This document shows positions 14,866 through 22,596 of a stretch of DNA of 23,912 nucleotides, in pieces. The notes under the pieces were generated by a model, which saw only the letters and a program-made list of their open reading frames with translations, was not told the origin of the DNA and did not search any database. The stretch's first letter is position 1; the number at the start of each line of letters is the position of its first letter. The DNA is taken from the NCBI GenBank assembly GCA_002390305.1, contig DGPE01000048.1, positions 1-23,912 on the forward strand, given 5' to 3'. Both the position numbers and the translations under genes were made by a program. This stretch comes from Micrococcales bacterium UBA4448. GTDB taxonomy: Bacteria; Actinomycetota; Actinomycetes; Actinomycetales; Microbacteriaceae.

Positions 14866-16098
14866 TTAGATTCGCATCCCCGGAGCTCGTTTCCTAGCTA
14901 AAGCATCCACGGTTGCAGCAAGTGCAAGCACCACTCCGGTCACGATGAAGCTCACCCCAGCAGGGAAGCCCATGAGGCCCAGGCCATTATCGATTATAGA
15001 AATTACGACGGCACCGATAGCGGCATTGAAGAGTTTTCCTCGACCGCCAAAGAGGCTCACGCCACCCACCACAGCTGCCGCAACAGCTGAGAGAACAATA
15101 ATTTTTCCGGCAGCCGCTTCAACAGCGCCGACCCGGCTTATGTGCATAAGGCCACCCATTGTTGCAAGTGTCGATGTGATCATAAAGGCGTAAATGCGAA
15201 TGCGAGCAACATTGATTCCTGCGCGCCTTGCAGCCTCCGGGTTCCCACCCACCGCATACAAATATCGACCAAAGCTCGTTCTGTTCAATACGAATGTTCC
15301 CACAAACATGAGGACAAGCACTATCGGCACAACAATTGGAACGCCTTGAATCGGATTAGTTGCCACCAAGCTCCGCGGCAAGTTCAGCAAGAAAACTATC
15401 CCGCCACCCACTAGTAAGTAAGCCGCAATTTTGGCAACCAAGAAAATCATTGGTCGAACCGGGAGGTCGACATTGAGCCTACGGGACCTATCCCAAACTG
15501 ATAGTGCGAGCGCGACTAAGACAGTGACCGCAAGAACGGCCCAACCGCCCCAAACTGGAAGGTTCACGTTCATAATCGCTTTGATGGGCTCGACCTCTAG
15601 CCGAAGAATTCCACCGGAACCCAAGATGATCAACATCACGCCCGGAAAACCAAGATAGAAAGCCAATGAAATAACAAAAGACGGCACACCGATCTTGGCG
15701 ACGAACATACCTAGCACCCAGCCAGTTACAAGCCCAACCAAGAACCCAAGCGCGAGCGCGACTGGCCAATCCCAGCCAGTGTTGGTTAGCTTCACAAAAA
15801 GAGCCATACCAGTTGCCGCGGTGACACCGGCACTGAGGTCAATTTCCCCAAGCAAAAGAACAAACACTAAAGCCATTGCGGTAACCATCAGCACTGCTGA
15901 CTGAACAAATAGGTTGGCGATGTTTATCTCGGTGAGGAAATAAGGCGAAAGATTAGCGAATAGTGCCAACAAAACGATGACCGCAGCCATCGCTGGCAGT
16001 GCGCCCATGTCGCCACCTTTGAGCCTGGAAAAATAGGCCGAAACCTGACCTTTCACTCCACCCTCGTGGCCGGTTTGCAATGTTACTTTTTCAGCCAC
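14866..16098 (-). CDS. Sugar ABC transporter permease (XylH-like)
   Basis: 410-residue membrane permease of the BPD_transp_2 family used by ribose/xylose-type importers. About ten or more hydrophobic helices are visible. The motif FVLLLGEIDLSAGVTAATG (about residues 78-96) is the family signature, and GGNPEAARRAGINV (about 285-298) is the coupling-helix region that contacts the ATPase. The longer form with an extra mid-segment (VWDRSRRLNVDLPVRP) is typical of XylH rather than RbsC. The start is GTG at 16098, with AAGGAGGG six to seven bases upstream inside the end of the ATPase gene. The two genes are two bases apart. It is last in the SBP-ATPase-permease operon. Confidence 0.92.
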   Translation of the reverse strand: MAEKVTLQTGHEGGVKGQVSAYFSRLKGGDMGALPAMAAVIVLLALFANLSPYFLTEINIANLFVQSAVLMVTAMALVFVLLLGEIDLSAGVTAATGMALFVKLTNTGWDWPVALALGFLVGLVTGWVLGMFVAKIGVPSFVISLAFYLGFPGVMLIILGSGGILRLEVEPIKAIMNVNLPVWGGWAVLAVTVLVALALSVWDRSRRLNVDLPVRPMIFLVAKIAAYLLVGGGIVFLLNLPRSLVATNPIQGVPIVVPIVLVLMFVGTFVLNRTSFGRYLYAVGGNPEAARRAGINVARIRIYAFMITSTLATMGGLMHISRVGAVEAAAGKIIVLSAVAAAVVGGVSLFGGRGKLFNAAIGAVVISIIDNGLGLMGFPAGVSFIVTGVVLALAATVDALARKRAPGMRI

Positions 16099-16100
16099 GA

Positions 16101-16850
16101 TTAGCCCTCCTTGACATCTGTTGCAATGCCGGTGATGTAACCGATGACCTCATTGCTTGTGGTTTTTGACGTTTCCAGCTGCGCAACCATGTTTCCCAGG
16201 TACAGCACGGCAATGTCGTCCGCCACTTTGAAGACATCGTAAAGATTGTGGCTGATCATCAGAACGCCATAACCCTGATCTGCCAAGCGGCGGACCAAGT
16301 TCAAAACCTGTTCAGTTTGAGCGACACCGAGAGCGGCTGTTGGCTCGTCGAGAATCACTAGCTTCGCATCGCGCAAGACGGTTCTTGCGATCGCCACGGT
16401 TTGGCGTTGACCACCTGATAGCGAAGAGACTGTCTGCCTGACAGATCTAACGGTCTTTACTGAAAGTGACTGCAGGGCTCTTGCGGCAGCGGCTTCCATT
16501 TCCGCTTCGCTTAGAGTTCCAGACTTGAGGGTCTCACGACCCAAAAACATATTTTGAACGATATCAAGATTTTCACAGAGAGCGAGGTCCTGATAAACGA
16601 CTTCAATACCCAGAGCCGATGCTTGCCGAGGCGAGTGAAGCTCCTGCAGCTCTCCATCAAATCTAACTTCTCCCGCGTCATAGGGCTGCACTCCAGCCAG
16701 ACCCTTGATGAGAGTTGACTTTCCAGCTCCGTTGTCTCCGACAAGGGCCGTTACTTTTCCTGCAAAAACTTCTAGGTCAACGCCCTTAAGGACGTCTACT
16801 GGACCAAAACTCTTTTTTACGTTCTTGAGCTGAACGAGTGCCTGCGTCAT
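16101..16850 (-). CDS. Sugar ABC transporter ATPase, single nucleotide-binding domain (XylG/FrcA-like)
   Basis: 249-residue ATPase. Walker A is GDNGAGKST (38-46), the signature is LSGGQRQTVAI (about 143-153) and Walker B is LVILDEPTAAL, followed by ISHNLYDVFKVAD (H-loop). XylG and RbsA of enterobacteria are about 500 residues with two such domains; this one has a single domain, as in FrcA and many actinobacterial systems, and would act as a homodimer. AGAGG lies seven bases before the ATG. A strong hairpin separates it from the binding-protein gene upstream. Confidence 0.93.
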   Translation of the reverse strand: MTQALVQLKNVKKSFGPVDVLKGVDLEVFAGKVTALVGDNGAGKSTLIKGLAGVQPYDAGEVRFDGELQELHSPRQASALGIEVVYQDLALCENLDIVQNMFLGRETLKSGTLSEAEMEAAAARALQSLSVKTVRSVRQTVSSLSGGQRQTVAIARTVLRDAKLVILDEPTAALGVAQTEQVLNLVRRLADQGYGVLMISHNLYDVFKVADDIAVLYLGNMVAQLETSKTTSNEVIGYITGIATDVKEG

Positions 16851-16875
16851 TGTGGGGCCTCTTGCTCTTATTAGA

Positions 16876-16912
16876 AGCTCATCCCCGGACGGAAACCGCC
16901 CGGGGATGAGCT
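16876..16912 (-). terminator. Strong hairpin between binding protein and ATPase genes (attenuator-like)
   Basis: AGCTCATCCCCGG (16876-16888) and its exact complement (16900-16912) form a 13-base stem, extended inside by CGG/CCG around AAA. Downstream on the minus strand the sequence is TTCTAATAAG, so the U-run is poor. It is likely a partial terminator or RNA-stabilising element that raises binding protein over ATPase and permease levels. Confidence 0.75.
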
Positions 16913-16928
16913 GGTGACTATTTTCTAA

Positions 16929-18008
16929 TTACTCTACGCCGTAGGTGGCACAAGCTGCTGCCACCTCTGGGGTGCAAAGATCTGCTGCGGTGGCCTGGCC
17001 GTCGGCTACGACGTCCTTGACCAACTCAGCAGTTGTGATGATTGGATCGATAGCAATGAACGGGGTTCCATCGTCAAGAGTCTTGTTGGCTGCAACAGTC
17101 TCGCCCGCAAGAATTGCACTGATTACCTCTAGAGCAGCTGCAACCTGAAGCTGGAATGGCTTGTAAACCGTTCCGTACTGCTTGCCAAGAAGAACGTTCT
17201 GAAGACCAGCTGTTGATGCATCCTGACCTGAGACTGGAACGGTTAGGCCGTTCTTGTCCAGAATCGAAATGATGGAAGCTGCGTTGTTGTCATTTGGAGC
17301 TAGAACTGCGTCAACATCTCCACCAACTGCGGTGAAAGCCTGCTCGAACAAGGTTCCAGCCTTTGCGCCATCCCAAGTTCCCTCCATGGTGAACGCTGCT
17401 GATGCTCCAGCGGCGTCAAGAATGCTCTTGGCACCATCGAAGAACATTGCTGCGTTACCGTCTGATGGGTCACCCGATGAGTAAATGATGCTCGCGGTTG
17501 CTGGGTCTTTTCCAGCAGCTTTAAGTCCATCAACGATCATCTGTCCCTGAAGGGCACCAACAGTGAAGTTGTCAAATGATACGTAGTAATCCGCTCCAGG
17601 GATTGGACGGTCATAGGCGATAACTGGAACTCCAGCAGCCTTTGCCTTTTCAGCAACTGCTGCACCGGCACCCTGGTAGTCAACTAGAAGCATTACGTTG
17701 CAACCCTTGGTTAGCTGAGCGTCAGCAATGGTTGCGTACTTTGCGGTGTCTGACTGCGCGTTCTGGATGTCAGCCTCGAAACCAGCAGCGGTTAGTCCGG
17801 TCTCAAGCGCTGGACGGTCGCCCGGCTCCCAACGTGTTCCGGCGTCAGCATCTGGAAGGATAACGCAAGCGCGAAGCACTTCAGCTACGGTCTCCCCAGC
17901 AGCAGGAGCCGCGGAGGTCTCCTCGGTTGCGGTGTCTGCTGCACAACCAGCCAGCACCAAAGATGCTGCTGCAACTGCAGCTAGAGAAGCAATTTTGAAT
18001 TTCTTCAT
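16929..18008 (-). CDS. Sugar ABC transporter substrate-binding lipoprotein (XylF-like)
   Basis: 359-residue periplasmic-binding-protein-like lipoprotein. The signal peptide ends in LVLAGC, with C22 as the lipidated residue, then an Ala/Thr/Glu linker (about 23-42). The mature part ACVILPDADAGTRWEPGDRP, NAQSDTAKYATIADAQLTKG and VIAYDRPIPGADYYVSFDN closely follows XylF-type type I sugar-binding proteins; the RW near 60 and the Asp in YDRP are ligand contacts in that family. Xylose or a similar sugar is the likely ligand, but specificity is not proven. AGAGGAAAA precedes the ATG. It is first in the operon and is followed by the strong hairpin. Confidence 0.92.
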   Translation of the reverse strand: MKKFKIASLAAVAAASLVLAGCAADTATEETSAAPAAGETVAEVLRACVILPDADAGTRWEPGDRPALETGLTAAGFEADIQNAQSDTAKYATIADAQLTKGCNVMLLVDYQGAGAAVAEKAKAAGVPVIAYDRPIPGADYYVSFDNFTVGALQGQMIVDGLKAAGKDPATASIIYSSGDPSDGNAAMFFDGAKSILDAAGASAAFTMEGTWDGAKAGTLFEQAFTAVGGDVDAVLAPNDNNAASIISILDKNGLTVPVSGQDASTAGLQNVLLGKQYGTVYKPFQLQVAAALEVISAILAGETVAANKTLDDGTPFIAIDPIITTAELVKDVVADGQATAADLCTPEVAAACATYGVE

Positions 18009-18319
18009 TTTTCCTCTTATTTTCTAATTAGTGGTTCGTATCCCGGCTTGAGCCAAGTCGGCAGAAGTAGGTGGGTAAATGTTCGCACATAAAACAAATA
18101 GAAAATACCTCTTTTTATCAAGATTCGGTAACAATTGAGCTAATAAAGCAGCTTTAGTCAACTTTTTGGCAATTGGAGCAGCGCTTCTAGCCAGATAAGA
18201 GGCCTTTTTGTAGTGTGACTAGACAAAATGCATGAAAACATTAGTTCGCAGGGCTATTGAAATGAAGATCTTGTTTGTAGACTTGAGAAACAAACTAGCT
18301 GAAAGTATTGAGCGGATAA
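18009..18319. promoter_or_regulatory. Divergent control region between the sugar transporter and ROK gene
   Basis: 311 bases with no credible gene. It holds a perfect palindrome TAAAGC-A-GCTTTA at 18144-18156, two CAATTG hexamers about 40 bases apart flanking it (near 18132 and 18170), and a GTTTGT (18273-18278)/ACAAAC (18290-18295) inverted repeat about 25 bases before the ROK ATG. The central palindrome is the best operator candidate for the ROK protein. Clear -35/-10 pairs could not be fixed by eye. Confidence 0.5.
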
Positions 18320-19516
18320 ATGCCCTCCAAAACTACCCCGATGTTTGAGGCTCGAGCCTCCGGGCAGTCAAGTCTGTCAACTGTCCTTGGTTTGATACAC
18401 GGGCACCGAGCGATTACCCGTTCTGAAATTTGCAGCATTACCGGCCTGAGTCGATCTACAGTTGCGAAGCTGGTAACCGCCTTGGTTGATTTAGGGTTTG
18501 CCTTCGAAACTGGATCCGAACAAATTGATCGCGTTGGCCGACCCAGCATGGGTGTGGAAGCCTCTAAAGAAGTTCTCGCAATTTCCGTTCACCCTGAGGT
18601 CGACTATCTAGAGGTCAAGGCCGTTGCGTTCGACGGAAGCATAGTGCGCTCCGAAAAGCTCCTTTACGACGAACCGATCGATACCCACCAAGCAGTCGGG
18701 GATATGGTTCACGTAATAGAAAACCTGGTTGCAGAACTTCAAGCCAGCGACACCTCCTACCGAATTCTCGGAATTGGTGTCATTGTTCCTGGCCAAATCA
18801 ACTCCTCGACAGGCATCGTAAGACAGGCTCCTCATTTGCAATGGTATGAGTTCCCAATCCGCGACCTGCTGACCCAGCGAGTGCCAATGCCAGTGTTTGT
18901 TGCAAATGATGCCTCATTGGGTTGCAAGGCCGAGATGGCCTACGGGGCTGCCAAAGGCGCTACTGACGTCGTATACATGCACGGCACTTCCGGCATCGGA
19001 GGCGGAGTGTTCATGAATGGCACCGAGCTAAAAGGTTTTCGGGGCTATGCGGCAGAGCTTGGCCACATGAGAATTAGCTCAGGAAATGACATCGACTACT
19101 CCGGAATTCCGGGGACTCTTGAGGCCTTGGTGCGCAGAGATGATCTAGAAGTTGTACTGGGGTTGAAGAATGTCTCAGACGAAGAACTTGAAGAGGCCTT
19201 ACTCAATAACCGAACTCCAGCTTCAACTGCACTTGCAAGAAAACAGCTCGAAGCCCTCGGTATAGCAACAGCAAACTTGGCAAACATCTTCAATCCTGAA
19301 GTCTTCGTGCTGGCAGGATTCCTTCGGTTCTTGTACCGATTTGATCAGAACTATTTCCACCGCGTAGTCAAAAAACATGCGATACCAGCGGTTCTTGAGG
19401 GCATGCAGGTTTTCGTAAATGAGCTCGGGGCTAATTCTCTTGCAATTGGAGCCTCTGAGTTGGTATTTCAAGAGGTAATTGCCGACCCGACAAAATATGG
19501 AACTCGCGCGAACTAA
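18320..19516 (+). CDS. ROK-family transcriptional regulator
   Basis: 398 residues: an N-terminal winged helix (about 18-62, with RSEICSITGLSRSTVAKLVTAL as the HTH) followed by a ROK sugar-kinase-like domain (GIGVIVPGQINSSTG; VFVANDASLGCKAE; GTSGIGGGVFMNG; AAELGHM). ROK regulators sense sugars and usually control a neighbouring sugar transporter, here the divergent XylF-like operon. The zinc motif CxCGxxGCxE of classical ROK proteins is replaced by DYSGIPGTLE (259-268), with all three cysteines lost while H249 remains. There is no strong ribosome site; a shorter start at 18341 is possible. The gene ends before a two-way terminator. Confidence 0.92.
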   Translation: MPSKTTPMFEARASGQSSLSTVLGLIHGHRAITRSEICSITGLSRSTVAKLVTALVDLGFAFETGSEQIDRVGRPSMGVEASKEVLAISVHPEVDYLEVKAVAFDGSIVRSEKLLYDEPIDTHQAVGDMVHVIENLVAELQASDTSYRILGIGVIVPGQINSSTGIVRQAPHLQWYEFPIRDLLTQRVPMPVFVANDASLGCKAEMAYGAAKGATDVVYMHGTSGIGGGVFMNGTELKGFRGYAAELGHMRISSGNDIDYSGIPGTLEALVRRDDLEVVLGLKNVSDEELEEALLNNRTPASTALARKQLEALGIATANLANIFNPEVFVLAGFLRFLYRFDQNYFHRVVKKHAIPAVLEGMQVFVNELGANSLAIGASELVFQEVIADPTKYGTRAN

Positions 19517-19538
19517 TCTCCAGATTCATGGGTCCGCA

Positions 19539-19578
19539 AATAATCCCCGCTGGCTTCAACAAGCCAACGGGGATTATT
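19539..19578. terminator. Bidirectional terminator between ROK and heliorhodopsin genes
   Basis: AATAATCCCCG (19539-19549) pairs with CGGGGATTATT (19568-19578); inside, TGGCTT (19551-19556) pairs with AAGCCA (19561-19566) around CAAC, with one mismatch between the stems. The outer AT-rich arm supplies A/U tracts on both sides, so it can stop both convergent genes. Confidence 0.88.
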
Positions 19579-19592
19579 CGTGAAATTACTCG

Positions 19593-20405
19593 CTAGCTAA
19601 CAAGGGCCGGGATGATCGCCCCGGAGAAGATCTGCCAAGCCAACACGGTCTTAGCAACAAGGCTCAGAGTGATGTAGGTCTTCTCACCAAATAGGTAGTC
19701 CTTCCAAGGACCAATCTTCTTGTACTGGAAGGCCTGGTTGAAACCGAAGGTGTTGAAGAACAAGAACAGCGCCACGACGATGCCGTAGACAAATCCTGGG
19801 ATGTCAGAAGCATTTGTTGCACCCGGCTGCCAGATGTAAAGAATCAGAATCAGCCAGGGAACGATTCCAGTCATTGAACCGAAGATGAATGGCAAGCCCT
19901 TGCCATTTCCTGGCGTCTCGTACTTTTCCTGCAGCGCACCAAACAAGATCATCGAGGCGTTGACAGCAAAGATTGCGGACAGGGCGGCGATGTCTGTGAT
20001 GCCGTTTAGAAGAGCAATGCAGAAAATCATTACTGAAGAGCTGAGTGAATACTCAACCCAGCGGAAGTAGTTGTGGTTGAGCTTTAGGCCGCCCTTATAT
20101 CTCTCAAAGAACATCGGTGAAGAGATGATGAAATGAAACAGTGCCGAAAGCGCCAAGAAGCCAACGATTCCAGCTCCAATGTTGATGTCAAATAGCACCA
20201 CTACGTCTGCTGGGGATGCTACTCCTGGAGGGCCGGTTGGATATTCAATCTTTACTGGGAAAAGAATCTGATAGTCGAGCATCGTCAGAACGAATGAGAA
20301 CCCAATCGCCTGGATTAGGTGCAATAAACCAGCACCAATGTTGTATCTGCGCAGGCCGGCGATTTGCTGGTCTTGGGTTTTTGCTACCTTTGTGGCTTTT
20401 GCCAT
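19593..20405 (-). CDS. Heliorhodopsin
   Basis: 270-residue seven-helix retinal protein. The last helix has LSLVAKTVLAWQIFSG, with K252 as the Schiff-base lysine, and helix 3 has FRWVEYSLSSSVMI, with E118 as counterion. The E-to-K distance (134) equals that in heliorhodopsin 48C12 (E107/K241, from memory), and H29 and H91 match its retinal-pocket histidines. Further family blocks are LSALFHFIISS, AVNASMILFGALQEKY and PGFVYGIVVALFLFFN. Heliorhodopsins lie inverted in the membrane relative to other rhodopsins, have slow photocycles and do not pump ions in studied cases; most appear to be light sensors or regulators. The start is supported by AAGGAG eight bases upstream (20414-20419). No retinal synthesis gene is in the window. 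Confidence 0.96.
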   Translation of the reverse strand: MAKATKVAKTQDQQIAGLRRYNIGAGLLHLIQAIGFSFVLTMLDYQILFPVKIEYPTGPPGVASPADVVVLFDINIGAGIVGFLALSALFHFIISSPMFFERYKGGLKLNHNYFRWVEYSLSSSVMIFCIALLNGITDIAALSAIFAVNASMILFGALQEKYETPGNGKGLPFIFGSMTGIVPWLILILYIWQPGATNASDIPGFVYGIVVALFLFFNTFGFNQAFQYKKIGPWKDYLFGEKTYITLSLVAKTVLAWQIFSGAIIPALVS

Positions 20406-20487
20406 TATGAGAACTCCTTAGTTCTTGGTTAGAAATAGCTTATGCGCGATTGCGGTGTCTTTCTAGCTTCCCGCTCTCCACGTCAAT

Positions 20488-20499
20488 ATTTTGCAAAAT
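20488..20499. promoter_or_regulatory. Palindrome upstream of heliorhodopsin (candidate operator)
   Basis: ATTTTGCAAAAT is a perfect 12-base palindrome about 80 bases before the heliorhodopsin start. On the minus strand it is flanked by TTGACA and TTGACG about two helical turns apart, which resemble -35 elements. It lies between the divergent heliorhodopsin and DUF1801 genes. Confidence 0.4.
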
Positions 20500-20655
20500 C
20501 TTGTCAAGTCACTTTGGAAGCTGCCATCTGGATTTACCGCGAACAAAGCTGAGTATCCGGTGGCAACTCTCAAGACGATTAGAACCATCCACCTCCTGAT
20601 TTTCATACGCGGTCTGGCGGTAGTGTTGTCCGTAGAAGGTTATTTGGAGATAGAC

Positions 20656-21084
20656 ATGGCTGATTCAAAGGCTAAAACTGATGGTTTCACCGTCGAAGAA
20701 CGCAAAGCCATGCGCGAGAGAGCCAAAGAACTCAAGATGCAAAACAATAAAGAGCTCGCCGAAAAAGAGCTGCTGATCAAAATTGCCGAGATGCCAGAAA
20801 ACGATAGAGAAATGGCCACCACTATTCACTCACTTGTTCTCTCTCACTCCCCAAACTTAGAAGCAAAAACCTGGTACGGAATGCCGGCTTGGGCTAGAGA
20901 CGGCAAGACCGTGATTTTTTTCCAAAGCGCCGATAAATTCAAGGTCAGGTTTGCAACTTTAGGATTCAGTGAACATGCGAATCTGGACCAGGGCAAAATG
21001 TGGCCTACCTCCTACGCACTCGAGGCCATCACCCCTGAAAACGAACCAGAGATTATTCGACTAATTACAAAAGCAGACAGCTAA
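20656..21084 (+). CDS. DUF1801 domain protein
   Basis: 142 residues from ATG 20656, with GGAGA five bases upstream. An N-terminal charged helix (ERKAMRERAKELKMQNNKE) is followed by the DUF1801/YdhG-like fold: KTWYGMPAWARDGKTVIFF, DKFKVRFATLGFSEHANL and MWPTSYALEAIT. DUF1801 is a small alpha/beta domain of unknown biochemical role; some members are annotated as iron-chaperone-like, which I do not infer here. A longer frame back to 20491 was rejected because the added residues do not resemble the family and no ribosome site precedes it. mmsA follows after 24 bases, so they are probably co-transcribed. Confidence 0.88.
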   Translation: MADSKAKTDGFTVEERKAMRERAKELKMQNNKELAEKELLIKIAEMPENDREMATTIHSLVLSHSPNLEAKTWYGMPAWARDGKTVIFFQSADKFKVRFATLGFSEHANLDQGKMWPTSYALEAITPENEPEIIRLITKADS

Positions 21085-21108
21085 ACAAGGCCACCAAAGG
21101 ATAAAAAA

Positions 21109-22596
21109 ATGAAGACAATTTCCCATTACGTCAACGGCCAGGAGCACGCATCAAATTCGAGCAGACTCGCTCCAGTTTTTGACCCTGCCCTTGGAAAGCA
21201 AACCGCTAGCGTGGTGCTTGCCGATCAGGCTGACATCGCTGCCGCAGTTGATTCTGCAGCAAAGGCATTCCCGGCTTGGCGCGATTCTTCACTTGCTAAA
21301 CGACAGCAGGTGATTTTCAGATTTCGTGAACTTCTGAATGACCGGAAGCACGAGCTTGCTGAGATCATCACCGCAGAACACGGCAAGGTTGTCTCTGATG
21401 CTCTGGGAGAAATCACCAGGGGTCAAGAAGTTGTTGAATTTGCCTGCGGCATGCCGCATCTTCTGAAGGGCGAATACTCTGAGAATGCATCAACCAACGT
21501 TGATGTTTACTCGACCAAACAACCCCTTGGCGTGGTTGGAATCATCAGCCCATTTAACTTCCCCGCTATGGTTCCGATGTGGTTCTTCCCGGTTGCGCTG
21601 GCCGCTGGTAACGCTGTGATTCTCAAGCCAAGCGAGAAAGACCCGAGCGCCGCACTTTGGATTGCCCGACTGCTCACCGAGGCGGGCCTTCCGGATGGCG
21701 TGTTCAACGTCCTTCAGGGAGACAAAGAGGCCGTAGACGGGTTGATTGAGCACGAAGCTGTCCAATCCATCAGCTTCGTTGGCTCCACTCCCATTGCCAA
21801 GTACATATATGAGAACTGCGCCAAGAATGGCAAGCGGGTGCAGGCATTAGGTGGAGCAAAGAACCACATGCTGGTCTTGCCGGACGCTGACCTCGATCTG
21901 GTCGCAGACTCCGCTGTAAACGCAGGCTTTGGCTCTGCCGGTGAAAGGTGCATGGCAATCTCTGTGGTTGTTGCGGTAGAACCAATCGCCGACGAGATGA
22001 TCCAGAAAATTTCCGAGCGGATGGCGAAGATTAAAGTTGGCGACGGCAGAAGATCATGCGACATGGGACCACTGGTAACCAAAGAGCACCGCGACAAAGT
22101 TGCCGGCTACATCGCAATTGCTTCGGAAGATGGCGCGAAGGTAGTTGTTGATGGCCGGAACATCGAAGTTGACGGTGACAAGGACGGCTACTGGTTAGGG
22201 CCCACCTTGCTAGACCAGGTGCCAACGACATCGCGCGCCTACACCGAAGAAATCTTTGGGCCTGTTCTGTCAGTGATTCGAGTAGCAAGCTACGAAGAAG
22301 GTCTGGAGCTTATTAACTCCGGTGAATTCGGCAATGGCACGGCGGTGTTCACCAACGACGGCGGCGCAGCTAGAAGGTTCCAGAATGAAGTCGAAGCAGG
22401 CATGATCGGAATCAATGTCCCAATTCCAGTACCAGTGGCTTACTTCTCATTCGGCGGCTGGAAGAACTCCCTGTTTGGTGACAGCAGAGCACACGGCGAA
22501 GAAGGCTTTAGGTTCTTCACTAGAACCAAAGTAATTACTTCCAGGTGGTTGGACCCAAGCCACGGTGGCCTGAACCTAGGATTCCCTCAGAACTAA
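21109..22596 (+). CDS. mmsA: Methylmalonate-semialdehyde dehydrogenase (CoA-acylating)
   Basis: 495-residue aldehyde dehydrogenase that converts methylmalonate or malonate semialdehyde plus CoA and NAD to propionyl-CoA or acetyl-CoA, used in valine and inositol breakdown. The catalytic C281 sits in GSAGERCMAIS. GGAKNHMLVLPDADLD has Asn where hydrolytic relatives have the general-base Glu, as expected for the CoA-acylating group. ISPFNFPAMVPMWFFPVALA and the C-terminal GINVPIPVPVAYFSFGGWK are family-specific. AAAGGA precedes the ATG. No other valine or inositol catabolic gene is in the window, so the pathway is not settled. It overlaps the convergent hrpA stop. Confidence 0.95.
   Translation: MKTISHYVNGQEHASNSSRLAPVFDPALGKQTASVVLADQADIAAAVDSAAKAFPAWRDSSLAKRQQVIFRFRELLNDRKHELAEIITAEHGKVVSDALGEITRGQEVVEFACGMPHLLKGEYSENASTNVDVYSTKQPLGVVGIISPFNFPAMVPMWFFPVALAAGNAVILKPSEKDPSAALWIARLLTEAGLPDGVFNVLQGDKEAVDGLIEHEAVQSISFVGSTPIAKYIYENCAKNGKRVQALGGAKNHMLVLPDADLDLVADSAVNAGFGSAGERCMAISVVVAVEPIADEMIQKISERMAKIKVGDGRRSCDMGPLVTKEHRDKVAGYIAIASEDGAKVVVDGRNIEVDGDKDGYWLGPTLLDQVPTTSRAYTEEIFGPVLSVIRVASYEEGLELINSGEFGNGTAVFTNDGGAARRFQNEVEAGMIGINVPIPVPVAYFSFGGWKNSLFGDSRAHGEEGFRFFTRTKVITSRWLDPSHGGLNLGFPQN

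Noticed and set aside
20491..20655. N-terminal extension of the DUF1801 gene to an ATG at 20491
   Set aside because: The added 55 residues do not resemble the family, no ribosome site precedes 20491, and GGAGA marks the start at 20656.
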